A stretch of DNA of 25,888 bases, from positions 1-25,888 of IMG/VR virus record IMGVR_UViG_3300025146_000061. One strand, written 5' to 3'. This document shows positions 15,284 to 22,775 of this stretch, piece by piece (the first letter of the stretch is position 1; each line of letters starts with the position of its first letter). The DNA is from a virus. The notes below the pieces were generated by a model. The model had not been told where the DNA came from and searched no databases. It saw nothing but the letters and a program-made list of their open reading frames with translations. A program made the translations under genes and the position numbers.

Positions 15284-16402
15284 TCAGGCGACGCGGTCGC
15301 AGGTCATCGCCATCGAGAAGACCTTGCTGGACTGCGCGCCGTCGCGGGTCCAGGAGATCTCGGCGTAGTAGGTGCGGTCGACTTCGATGGTGTGGTTGGG
15401 CGCGGTGCCGACGGACTGGTCGCCGTCGAGGGAGTTGGTGGCCGAGCCCAGGGGAAACCTGCCGGTGCCGGTGGACGTGTAGAAGAGTTCGACCTTCAGG
15501 GTGGCCACGCCGGCCGCGATGCTGTTGAGCGCCCGGACGCTGACCGACTTGAGCCGGCTGCCCACGACCATGGGGCCCAGACCGACGACGATCGATCCGG
15601 TCGTGTTGGTGAACAGGATCGACAGGTCGGCCAGGTCGACCACCGGCGCGACGGCGCCGAGGTGGTGCGCGCCGATCAGCGGCACCATGTACACGCGGTT
15701 GGCGTGCTTGGTGTCGGCCTGGCCGGTGGTGAGGGCGCCGGCCACCAGGCTGGTGGCGGTTGGATCGTCCAGGGCAGGCGACCGGGTGGTCGCCAGGACG
15801 CCGGCGGCCGACATGGTGATCAGGCTGGTCGAGCCCGGCACCGCCGCCGGCATGGTCATCGCGTAGCTCGCCACCAGAGCGGCCGGCGACTTCAGGGTGA
15901 CCTTGTTGACGATGCCGGCCGCGACCTCGCGTAGCTCGATGTCGCCGATGTTGAGCTTGGCGGCGTGGTTCACCTCCTGGGTGAAGGTGAAGGTCTTGGT
16001 GGCGTTGGAGTAGCTGGCGTCGGCGTTCACGCCGCCGGCGCCGTAGTCGCCGGTGAAGCCCTTGACCGCGGCGGCGTTCAGGGCGCCGTTCTTGGTGAGC
16101 TGGATCGGCGTGCCGTTGCCGTCGGTCCACCAGAAGTCGCCGCCCGCGTCGGCCTGGGCCTTGCGCACGTGGGCGGCGCCGCTGGCGATCGCGGCCAGGG
16201 CGGCCAGCCGCAAGGCGCCGACGTCCTCGAGCAGCTGGGCGTTGACGTCCAGGGTCTGGTTGACGTCGATCTCGTCGGGGGTCACCAGGGGCTCGACGTC
16301 GTCGACCAGCTTCTGGATCGCCGTGTTGAGCGTCGAGGCGTAGGCCGGGCCCGGCGAGACACTCGGGGTCGGCAGGACGACATTCAGGGGCTTGCCAGGC
16401 AT
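15284..16402 (-). CDS. Tail fibre/appendage protein, 372 aa
   Basis: This 372-aa protein starts at an ATG touching the TAG of the preceding gene. The N-terminal part is helical (TLNTAIQKLVDDVEPL), then comes FWWTDGNGTPIQLTKNGALN (residues 90-109), a motif found in phage fibre proteins, followed by beta-rich sequence such as NATKTFTFTQEVNHAAKLNIG that suggests a trimeric shaft. The C-terminal part (about 240-372) looks like a beta-sandwich head (YMVPLIGAHHLG, KSVSVRALNSIAAG, YYAEISWTRDG). It is probably an attached fibre or appendage involved in host contact. The pairing with the 109-aa protein immediately upstream is seen in other podoviruses. Confidence 0.7.
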   Translation of the reverse strand: MPGKPLNVVLPTPSVSPGPAYASTLNTAIQKLVDDVEPLVTPDEIDVNQTLDVNAQLLEDVGALRLAALAAIASGAAHVRKAQADAGGDFWWTDGNGTPIQLTKNGALNAAAVKGFTGDYGAGGVNADASYSNATKTFTFTQEVNHAAKLNIGDIELREVAAGIVNKVTLKSPAALVASYAMTMPAAVPGSTSLITMSAAGVLATTRSPALDDPTATSLVAGALTTGQADTKHANRVYMVPLIGAHHLGAVAPVVDLADLSILFTNTTGSIVVGLGPMVVGSRLKSVSVRALNSIAAGVATLKVELFYTSTGTGRFPLGSATNSLDGDQSVGTAPNHTIEVDRTYYAEISWTRDGAQSSKVFSMAMTCDRVA

Positions 16403-16732
16403 CTAGAACACCCACAGGCTCGCGGTGGCGGCGACGCCCCCGGAGTCCAGCCAGAGCTCGGTCTCGGGGCGGGGGTTCGACGCATCCCAGCTGGGGAGGT
16501 CGAAGCGGGCCGTGGTCCGAACGACCAGGACGCCGCGGGGCTTGCGGCCCAGGGTGTGGCGGACCTTGGTGACGCCGGCGGCGTCGAAGACCACGCCTTC
16601 GAGCAGGGCGCCATCCAGCAGCGGGATGCCGGCCAGCTCGAGCAGCGCGCGCGAGACCTGGTCGAGCTGCAGCTGGCTGGCGCCAGCAGTCCCGCCGGCG
16701 CGGCGCAGCACCTGGAGCTGGTTGGTGCTCAC
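16403..16732 (-). CDS. Conserved phage virion protein, fibre-associated, 109 aa
   Basis: This small protein contains LLDGALLEGVVF, then a HTLGRKPRGVLVVRT segment and ends in TASLWVF. That order (gain-of-turn strand, H-x-LGRKPxG, terminal SLWVF) is a pattern I recognise from small phage virion proteins encoded next to tail-fibre genes. I chose GTG at 16732 because it makes a GTGA overlap with the adaptor stop codon, as at several other junctions here. A GTG two codons earlier (16738) is equally open. No enzyme motif is visible. It likely occupies the tail or fibre attachment region. Confidence 0.7.
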   Translation of the reverse strand: MSTNQLQVLRRAGGTAGASQLQLDQVSRALLELAGIPLLDGALLEGVVFDAAGVTKVRHTLGRKPRGVLVVRTTARFDLPSWDASNPRPETELWLDSGGVAATASLWVF

Positions 16733-17421
16733 CGCCACCGCCAGTCGGCCGGGTCGTAGGCCGGGCCCTCGAGGTCCTCGTCGCCGCGCACGTCGCGGAC
16801 CCGATGACTCTGCAGCTGGCTGCGGTGCTCGGCCTCTTCGTCGATCCGGTCGAGCAACACCTGGCGCTCGGCGCGCAGGGCGGAGCTGGACGACTCCTCC
16901 TTGTCGAGCATGCGGATGGCGGCCTGCAGGACCAGCAGATCCTCCCAGCCGTTGACGCCGTCGACGGTGTCGGCGTCGTCGACCAGGTCGATCGCCGCCG
17001 GGACGTAGACGTGGCGATAGGTCTGCCCGGCCGGGGCCAGGGGCGCCAGCTGCACCTTGGCGGCGGCGCCGGTGCCGATCACCCGGTAGGCCACCGCGTG
17101 GCCGCCCAGCTCCTGGTACCGGTTGCGCTCGGCGGAGCTGTACTGCGCCAGCTCGACGTAGCGGCTGCCGTTGAGCCAGTCCACCCCGATGGTGGCGTAG
17201 TAGTCGCTCGGCACCAGGTAGGTCGCCGCCCCGGTGGTGGCGATCACCTGCTCCTTCTCGTCGGCCAGGCCGAGCTGGGCCTGCACCAGCTTGCCGTAGA
17301 GCCAGGAGTAGGCGGCCGACAGGAAGCGATTCAGCTCCGGGTCGGACACGAAGTCCACGTCCTTCATGTCCGCGAGGTCGCGTGCCCGCGTTCGCAGTTC
17401 TTCGAGAGTGAACGTACGCAT
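16729..17421 (-). CDS. Head-tail adaptor, P22 gp4-like
   Basis: This 230-aa protein begins MRTFTLEELRTRARDLADMK and continues FVSDPELNRFLSAAYSWLYGKLV, the helical pattern of the P22 gp4-type adaptor (tail accessory factor) family. Such proteins bind the portal as a ring, close the head after packaging and provide the platform for the nozzle. The middle contains YLVPSDYYATIGVDWLNG and the C-terminal part an RHVYVPAAIDLVDD strand pair, also usual for the family. Length is somewhat above P22 gp4 (166 aa). The ATG has GGAGG eleven bases upstream. It lies between head genes and fibre genes, the expected position. Confidence 0.8.
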   Translation of the reverse strand: MRTFTLEELRTRARDLADMKDVDFVSDPELNRFLSAAYSWLYGKLVQAQLGLADEKEQVIATTGAATYLVPSDYYATIGVDWLNGSRYVELAQYSSAERNRYQELGGHAVAYRVIGTGAAAKVQLAPLAPAGQTYRHVYVPAAIDLVDDADTVDGVNGWEDLLVLQAAIRMLDKEESSSSALRAERQVLLDRIDEEAEHRSQLQSHRVRDVRGDEDLEGPAYDPADWRWR

Positions 17422-17439
17422 CCGACCCGGAGCCTCCGG

Positions 17440-17685
17440 TTACTCCGCCTCGTAGCCCTTGCAGAGCTCCATGAGCGCCAGGAAGGCGTCCAGGGCTGCG
17501 TCGGGGTCCTCGGCGGACTTGAACTCCATCACGGCGGTCTTGAGCTCTTCTCGCTTCGCGCTCTCGTCCTCGTCGTCGGCCGGCTTCTTGTCGCCGGCCG
17601 ACGCCATGGCTCCATCCTTGCCAGAAGGGCTGTCCCCGCCGGCGGCGCGCTTGAGCATGGAGACCATGGCGTCGCGGCCCTTCAT
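17440..17685 (-). CDS. Small acidic phage protein, 81 aa
   Basis: An 81-aa protein starting at ATG 17685, sharing TGATG with the previous gene. It has a basic N-terminus (MKGRDAMVSMLKRAAGG), a charged Lys/Asp/Glu-rich linker and a C-terminal amphipathic helix (DAALDAFLALMELCKGYE). Small proteins with a similar acidic helical end occur between capsid and adaptor genes in other phages, but I cannot name a function. Assembly chaperone or minor head protein are possibilities. Confidence 0.6.
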   Translation of the reverse strand: MKGRDAMVSMLKRAAGGDSPSGKDGAMASAGDKKPADDEDESAKREELKTAVMEFKSAEDPDAALDAFLALMELCKGYEAE

Positions 17686-18068
17686 CACTTCAGGGTTCCC
17701 GACTGGTTGAAGGTCGCGCTGAAGTTGACGCGGTTGTTGGCGTCGGCCGCGATGTCGGCCGCGGCCGCGCCCGTGATGGTGCGGACCACCAGGGTCTTGG
17801 CGGTCCCGTCGTAGGTGCCCAGCTGCGCCTTGCTGTCGGCCGACGCCGCCACCTGCAGCGTGGCCTCGGCCTCGACCAGGTCGTAGCCCACCTGCTCGAA
17901 CGTGATCAGGAAGAGCCCGGCACCGGTGCGCGCGACGGTGAAGCCGCGCCCCTTGTTCTTGGTGGCGTCGATCGCGCTCCCTCCGTTGGGAGCGAACGAG
18001 CCCTTCACCACCACGTACTCGCTCGGGCCCTTGACCCGCAGCGGGGATACCCCTGAGATTCCTCCCAT
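17685..18068 (-). CDS. Candidate capsid decoration/minor head protein, 127 aa
   Basis: This 127-aa protein lies directly downstream of the major capsid gene, the usual place for decoration proteins. It is beta-rich: EYVVVKGSF, GFTVARTGAGLFLITFE, EAEATLQVAAS, TLVVRTITGAAAADIA and a closing RVNFSATFNQSG. ATG 18068 has AAGGAG with seven bases of spacing, the strongest kind of site in the cluster and consistent with high expression. The assignment rests on position, size and fold-like pattern; a minor structural protein of another kind is possible. Confidence 0.6.
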   Translation of the reverse strand: MGGISGVSPLRVKGPSEYVVVKGSFAPNGGSAIDATKNKGRGFTVARTGAGLFLITFEQVGYDLVEAEATLQVAASADSKAQLGTYDGTAKTLVVRTITGAAAADIAADANNRVNFSATFNQSGTLK

Positions 18069-18083
18069 GGTCGAGCTCCTTCC

Positions 18084-19439
18084 TTACAGCGCGCAGACGC
18101 CGTTGCGGCCGGGGCCGAACACGGCCATGTTGCACCAGGCGCGGACACGACCCTCGACGCCGTCGTCCCCGGACTGGCGGATCTCGACGTTGCCGTCGTC
18201 GTCCACCACGTGGGGCAGCGGGTTGAGGTGGCGCAGCATGATCGAGCTCATGGTGAGCACGTAGCCGCGGTCCTCCGGACAGTCCGGCTCCGCGAACACG
18301 TTGAAGCTGCCACCCGAGGTGAACAGCTTGATCGACGGGAAGCCGACCTTGGCCTCCATGCCCGGGTCGCGCACGACCTTGTCGCCCAGCTCGAGCTCCA
18401 TCTGGGTCCACTTGGTGTGGTTGATGAAGGCGTGGCTGGGCCGGCCGCCCGAGACGGTGCCGATCAGCTCGCCGAGCTCGATCAGGTTCTCGTGGATGGG
18501 ACGGGCGGCGTTGTTGATGCGCCAGCCGGCCAGGAGCTCCGGGTCGGCCGAACGGTCGACGCCGAAGTGGTTGTCGCCCCCGGTCGGGGCGGTGAGCGGC
18601 AGCCAGGCCGCCAGGCCCGCGATCGACAGGTCGTAGTCGCCCTCGACGAACAGATAGTCGTCGTCGGCGCCGGTGCCGATGCCCGCGGTGTAGTTGCCGG
18701 TGAGGGTCACGGTCCCCGCCTGGCGCTGCACCGACAGCACCTTCACGGTGCCGGCCTTGACCGCGCCGCCGCCGTCGGCGGTGCTGCCGACCAGCACCAT
18801 GTCCTTCTGGAAGTGCCGGGTGTCGGTCTTGTTGTACAGGGTGATGACCGCGGTGGCCGACCCCGTCTTCAGGCGACCGATCGAGCCCGACGCCTTCCGG
18901 AACAGCGAGCGGCTGATCGAGTTGCCGAGCTCGGCGATGATGCCGTCGTACTCGGACTTCTTCAGCTCCGCGAACGCTCCGGCCTGGCCCTTGGACTGGG
19001 CCATGGCCAGAGCGTCCATGGTGAGCACGCCGTAGTCCTTCGTGATGTCGAGCTTGAAGGCCTTGGACTGCGACGCCGACACGTTGGCCTGGGCCTTCGA
19101 GAAGGTCCGGCTCCGGCCCATCGGGTTGCCGAACATGACCGGCACCTTCCAGGTGTCGCCCACCCACTTGTCCTTCTTGGGGACCAGGGTGAAGAACGCA
19201 TGGTTCTTGATGGCGACGTTGGTCGGCTCCGGGCCGTCGTAGAGCTCCTTGAGGAACGCGGCGAAGGTGGTCTTGGTCGAAGCGGAGACGCCCATGACGG
19301 CGCCGCCTCCCAGGACCTGATGGATGTCCGACCAGATCAGCGCGCCGCCCAGGATGAGCAGCAGGCCGAATGCGAACAAGGCCAGGCGGATGGGGCTCCG
19401 GCGGATCGCGCCGGGCAGATTCTTCAGTGCGTTGAACAC
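18084..19439 (-). CDS. Major capsid protein, with hydrophobic N-terminal extension
   Basis: This 451-aa product (403 aa if started at the internal ATG 19295) is the major head protein: it follows the scaffold and precedes the decoration candidate. The body has an N-terminal region with WKVPVMFGNPMGRSRTFSKA, a central region with HENLIELGELIG and HAFINHTKWTQMELELGDK, and a C-terminal RGYVLTMSSIMLRHLNPLP region, matching podoviral coat proteins presumed to have the HK97 fold. Residues 1-48 are unexpected: a basic start (KNLPGAIRRSPIR) and a membrane-like helix at about 19-36 (LALFAFGLLLILGGALIW). GTG 19439 has AAGGGAG seven bases upstream; ATG 19295 has GGGAGG ten bases upstream. Which start makes the virion form is unresolved. 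The extension could also be removed by a protease. Confidence 0.85.
   Translation of the reverse strand: MFNALKNLPGAIRRSPIRLALFAFGLLLILGGALIWSDIHQVLGGGAVMGVSASTKTTFAAFLKELYDGPEPTNVAIKNHAFFTLVPKKDKWVGDTWKVPVMFGNPMGRSRTFSKAQANVSASQSKAFKLDITKDYGVLTMDALAMAQSKGQAGAFAELKKSEYDGIIAELGNSISRSLFRKASGSIGRLKTGSATAVITLYNKTDTRHFQKDMVLVGSTADGGGAVKAGTVKVLSVQRQAGTVTLTGNYTAGIGTGADDDYLFVEGDYDLSIAGLAAWLPLTAPTGGDNHFGVDRSADPELLAGWRINNAARPIHENLIELGELIGTVSGGRPSHAFINHTKWTQMELELGDKVVRDPGMEAKVGFPSIKLFTSGGSFNVFAEPDCPEDRGYVLTMSSIMLRHLNPLPHVVDDDGNVEIRQSGDDGVEGRVRAWCNMAVFGPGRNGVCAL
19306..19311 (-). promoter_or_regulatory. Ribosome-binding site for the internal capsid start (ATG 19295)
   Basis: GGGAGG on the minus strand lies ten bases before ATG 19295, inside the long form of the capsid gene. 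It would allow translation of the 403-aa form without the hydrophobic leader. The spacing is slightly long, and purine-rich codons such as GGA or GGT for Gly could create it by chance. Confidence 0.4.
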
Positions 19440-19446
19440 AGCCTGT

Positions 19447-19453
19447 CTCCCTT
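19447..19453 (-). promoter_or_regulatory. Ribosome-binding site for the upstream capsid start (GTG 19439)
   Basis: AAGGGAG on the minus strand is separated by seven bases from GTG 19439. It sits in the 32-base gap between scaffold and capsid genes, where no other coding sequence explains it. It supports real use of the upstream start and thus of the membrane-like leader. Confidence 0.6.
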
Positions 19454-19471
19454 GAGCCAGGCAGGTGGGGG

Positions 19472-20605
19472 CTACTGCTGTTCCAGCAGCCGGGCGGCGC
19501 GCTCGATGCGCTCCTCCGGCGTGAGATCCCGCCTGCTCTTGCGGCTCGTGTGGGTGTCCGTCTCTTCGTTGGAGAGGGTCGGCGCAGGCTTCGCGTCGGG
19601 CGCCGCAGGCTTGTTCGCGCTGGAGGGCTTGTCGGCAGGGGTCGGGTACAGCTTGCGGAAGGGGGCCAGTTCGCGTTTCAGGTTCTCTTCGAGCTCGGCG
19701 GCGAGCTCGGCAGGGGTCGGGGGCTTGGCGGTCGGATCGGCCTCGGCCTTGCGGGCGGCCATCTCGTAGAGCGCATCGACCAGCTGGTCGGGCAGCTCCT
19801 CGGCCAGGGCCTGGACGTGCGGCAGGGCGCGGTGCTCGGGCTTGCCATCGGCGCCGGCCAGCTCGACCTTGAGGATCTCGCCGGCCTTGGGCACCGCGAC
19901 GCCACGGATCTGGGTCTTGTAGCCGGCGATCAGTCGCTCGTCCGCGGCGGCCTGGGTGGCGCGCTGCTCGCGCTCGGCGGCCTGCTGCTCCCTGGCCTCG
20001 ATCGCGGCCATGCGCTCGTCCAGGGCGCGCTGGCGCTTGCGCTCGGCCAGCTCGGGCGGCGCCTTGTCGCCCATGGCCTCGAAGTAGAGCAGCTCGCCGA
20101 TCTCGGCGAAGCCGTCCTTGATGCCCAGCGCCTTGAACAGGGCGACCGGGTCGGCCTTGGCCATGGCGGCCGCGCGCTCGACCAGCTCGACCTGGGCGAG
20201 CTTGCCCTCGAGCTCCTTCTCGCGGGCAGCCAGCTTGGTCTCGCGCTCGGTGGACGCCCGCTGCAGCTCGCGCTCGCGGCGGGCGATCGCGGCCAGCTGG
20301 GGCGACACCTGCGCCGCGGCGGCCGCGGCCGGGTCGGCCGGCTTGGCCGCCTGGGCGGCGGCGGCCGCAGCGGCAGCGGCATCGCCCGGGGCGACGGTCG
20401 GGTCGCCCTCGGGCGCATCGGCGCCGGTCGGATTGCCGTCGACGTCGGTGCCGACGTCGGGCACCGCCAGGTCCAGCCCGGCGGCCAGCATGGCGGCGGC
20501 GCGCGCGGTCCGGTCGGGCGCCTCGGCGCCGGCGGCGGTGTCGGTGGTCTCGGAGGCCGAGGCGGCCGGGGTGGTCGGGGACGGGGTGCTGGCCTGGGTC
20601 TTCAC
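19472..20605 (-). CDS. Capsid scaffolding protein
   Basis: This 377-aa protein starts at GTG 20605, with GAGG nine bases upstream. It has an Ala/Pro/Asp-rich disordered N-terminus (1-100), a long charged helical region (about 105-240, with runs such as AAREKELEGKLAQVELVE and AIEAREQQAAEREQRA), and a basic C-terminus (DLTPEERIERAARLLEQQ) of the type that binds coat protein. Position between portal and major capsid, high helix content and low complexity fit a scaffold that organises procapsid assembly and then leaves. No Ser or Asp protease motif is visible, so a separate head protease is not evident in this window. Confidence 0.75.
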   Translation of the reverse strand: MKTQASTPSPTTPAASASETTDTAAGAEAPDRTARAAAMLAAGLDLAVPDVGTDVDGNPTGADAPEGDPTVAPGDAAAAAAAAAQAAKPADPAAAAAAQVSPQLAAIARRERELQRASTERETKLAAREKELEGKLAQVELVERAAAMAKADPVALFKALGIKDGFAEIGELLYFEAMGDKAPPELAERKRQRALDERMAAIEAREQQAAEREQRATQAAADERLIAGYKTQIRGVAVPKAGEILKVELAGADGKPEHRALPHVQALAEELPDQLVDALYEMAARKAEADPTAKPPTPAELAAELEENLKRELAPFRKLYPTPADKPSSANKPAAPDAKPAPTLSNEETDTHTSRKSRRDLTPEERIERAARLLEQQ

Positions 20606-20616
20606 GGTGGGTTACC

Positions 20617-22464
20617 TCACGCTGCGGCAGCGAACGGGGAGGGAGCGCCGCCGGCGGCGGCCTCCGAGATCGCGGGGGTCGGCTGCGGGGCCGCGGGCGC
20701 CGCGCCGGCGGTGGCCATCTGCTTGACGGCCTCGGCCTGCTGGATCCAGATCCGGAAGCCCTCCAGGATGTCGTCGGGGGCGCCCTCGCGCTTGGCGCGC
20801 AGCAGCGCCAGCTGGTGGCGGGGGATTCCGTACGACAGGAACTGGTAGGGCTCCGGCGGGGAGAACTTGCCGTCGAGCAGGTCCTCGACGTTGGCCTCCA
20901 TGTCCTCGATGCCGGCGTTGAGCAGGGAGGCGGAGTGCTCGAGGTCGGGGTGGTTGAGCAGCCGCCGGGCCTCGCTGTTGTCGATCAGGCCCGCCTGGGC
21001 CATCTCGATCACCGCCTGCAGGCGCCCGGCCGGAGTGCGCGACAGGATCGAGCTGGTCTCGATCTTGATGACGAAGCGCTCCTCGTCGAGATCCACCTGC
21101 GACCACTCGATCTTCTCGACGAAGCGGCGGGCCAGGTAGACCGAGGTGAACTTCTGGCTGCGGCCGTAGATCCGCTTGGCCAGGCGCACGATGTGACGGG
21201 CGGCCTCGGCGAACACCTGCTCGTAGCGCTGCGCCTGGATCGCGAAGCGCTGGGTCTCGATGTCGTTGTACTCGCGGAGAGCGACAGCGCTCTCAAGGCC
21301 GCCGGGCTTCTTGCTCTGGGCCGACAGCTGGGAGATGCCGGCGAACTCGAAGCCGGACTGCTTGAGGCGCTCCTTGTAGGAGTAGATCTCCTGGCCGACC
21401 GCCTGCGGGGTGTGGAACACCGGCGGCCGGTTGCCGCGGTAGCCGATCACCGCCCCGATCTCGTTGGTGAGCTGCAGGCGCAGCTGCTTGGCGTCGGTGT
21501 TGACGAACACCCGCGGGGTGGCGATCAGGTCCTGGGCCTGCTCGATGAAGCGGTTGAGCTTGTTGATCCGCAGCTGGATGCCGAAGAGCTGCTCGGCCAG
21601 GCCCTGGCCGTAGAAGCCGATCAGGGGCTTGGACCAGCGGTAGAAGACGAACGGGAACTCGTCGTCGGTGAAGGGCGCGTCGTGCAGGGTGGCGGTCTGC
21701 ACGGTGATCGTGTGCCGGCCGTCCTTGGCCTTCGGGCCCGAGCGCAAATGCCAGCTCTCGATCACCACGACCTGGTCGGACTGCACCCGGCGATAACTGG
21801 TGTACTGCGGGTCGTCCTTGTGGGCCGAGTCGATCTCCGCCTCGTGGCCCGGATACATGGCCTTGAGGACCTCGCGGTCGACAAACTTGCGCTGGTGCAG
21901 CTCGCGGGGCAGCGACTGCCGGCACTGGCTCTCGTCCACGATCAGCTCGTCGGGGACGACCCGCTCGACCCGGATGGTGCCGGGCGCGCCGCCCGGCTCG
22001 TAGATCTTGAGCGCGCCGGTGCCGAACACCCCGCCGTCGCGGAAGACGTCGACGCCGGCGTCGTAGATGCCCGAGGTCTGGAAGATGCCCAGGACGAACT
22101 TGTCGAGCATCCGGGCCTTGCGCTGCACCGACCACTCGGCGCCGTCGGTCATGAAGCTCGCCTTGGGCCGGTTCTTGGCGATCATCGAGGTGGCGGTGTC
22201 GATCACCGACTGGATGACGTTCTCCGACACCCGGCCCTGCGCCGGCCGGCGGCCGCCGCGCTTGCGGGTGGTCCAGCCCATGCCGACCAGGTCGCAGTTG
22301 GCGTAAAGGTGCGCGTGGCGCAGCATCTGCTCGTGGACGTCGCGCTGGTCCTCTTCGAGCGCCTGCACGTGCGGGAACACCGCCTTGTGGGCGGCGTCCT
22401 TGTCGGCGTGCCACCAGAAGGAGCTCGTCTTCACGCTGTCGGCGGCTTCGGGCTTGGTGGTCAC
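20617..22464 (-). CDS. Portal protein
   Basis: This 615-aa protein is the portal of a podovirus-like phage. It lies between the terminase region and the scaffold. Recognisable segments are RVSENVIQSVIDTATSMIAK, DVFRDGGVFGTGALKIYEPG, VVPDELIVDESQCRQ, FVFYRWSKPLIGFYGQGLAE and QLRINKLNRFIEQAQDLIA, followed by the GISQLSAQSKKPGGLESAVA region preceding the stem helix. It would form the dodecameric ring at one capsid vertex that binds terminase and later the adaptor. The C-terminus (about 585-615) is Ala/Pro-rich. It starts at GTG 22464 inside a GTGA overlap with the preceding gene. Confidence 0.88.
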   Translation of the reverse strand: MTTKPEAADSVKTSSFWWHADKDAAHKAVFPHVQALEEDQRDVHEQMLRHAHLYANCDLVGMGWTTRKRGGRRPAQGRVSENVIQSVIDTATSMIAKNRPKASFMTDGAEWSVQRKARMLDKFVLGIFQTSGIYDAGVDVFRDGGVFGTGALKIYEPGGAPGTIRVERVVPDELIVDESQCRQSLPRELHQRKFVDREVLKAMYPGHEAEIDSAHKDDPQYTSYRRVQSDQVVVIESWHLRSGPKAKDGRHTITVQTATLHDAPFTDDEFPFVFYRWSKPLIGFYGQGLAEQLFGIQLRINKLNRFIEQAQDLIATPRVFVNTDAKQLRLQLTNEIGAVIGYRGNRPPVFHTPQAVGQEIYSYKERLKQSGFEFAGISQLSAQSKKPGGLESAVALREYNDIETQRFAIQAQRYEQVFAEAARHIVRLAKRIYGRSQKFTSVYLARRFVEKIEWSQVDLDEERFVIKIETSSILSRTPAGRLQAVIEMAQAGLIDNSEARRLLNHPDLEHSASLLNAGIEDMEANVEDLLDGKFSPPEPYQFLSYGIPRHQLALLRAKREGAPDDILEGFRIWIQQAEAVKQMATAGAAPAAPQPTPAISEAAAGGAPSPFAAAA

Positions 22465-22775
22465 GCGGCACCTCGGGGCGCTTCGTCGAAGCGCGGCACT
22501 TCGCCGCCGGGATACGCGTCCGGATCGTCGTAGTCGGACTCGTAGATCGGCCGCTTGTCGCCATCGATGGAGAAGGCGGGCAGCTCCTGCCCTTCGTCGC
22601 CGGCGCCGGCCGGAGCCTCGGCCGCCAGCTCGAGCTCGAGGTCATCCACGCGCAGCCGGGTGACCCCCTTGGCGCGCAGGGTGTCGACCAGGGCGGACAG
22701 CTGGTCTTTGTGCTCGGCCAGGGCCAGGAGCTTGCGCAGCGACGCCGCGGTCTTCTTGCCGCCGGCGGCGGTCAC
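22461..22775 (-). CDS. Hypothetical 104-aa protein between terminase and portal
   Basis: This protein starts at GTG 22775 and ends at 22461, with GTGA overlaps at both ends, so it is part of the coupled operon. The first half is helical and basic (SLRKLLALAEHKDQLSALVD), then comes a short strand pair (GVTRLRVDDLELELA) and a disordered acidic tail (DYDDPDAYPGG). I do not recognise a family. Small genes here in other phages are often minor head or packaging factors, but no function is visible. Confidence 0.65.
   Translation of the reverse strand: MTAAGGKKTAASLRKLLALAEHKDQLSALVDTLRAKGVTRLRVDDLELELAAEAPAGAGDEGQELPAFSIDGDKRPIYESDYDDPDAYPGGEVPRFDEAPRGAA

Noticed and set aside
20330-20400. Poly-Ala run in the scaffold as a possible tandem-repeat array or frameshift site
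   Set aside because: GC-rich Ala codons give a simple low-complexity linker. No slippery heptamer or downstream frame extension is apparent.
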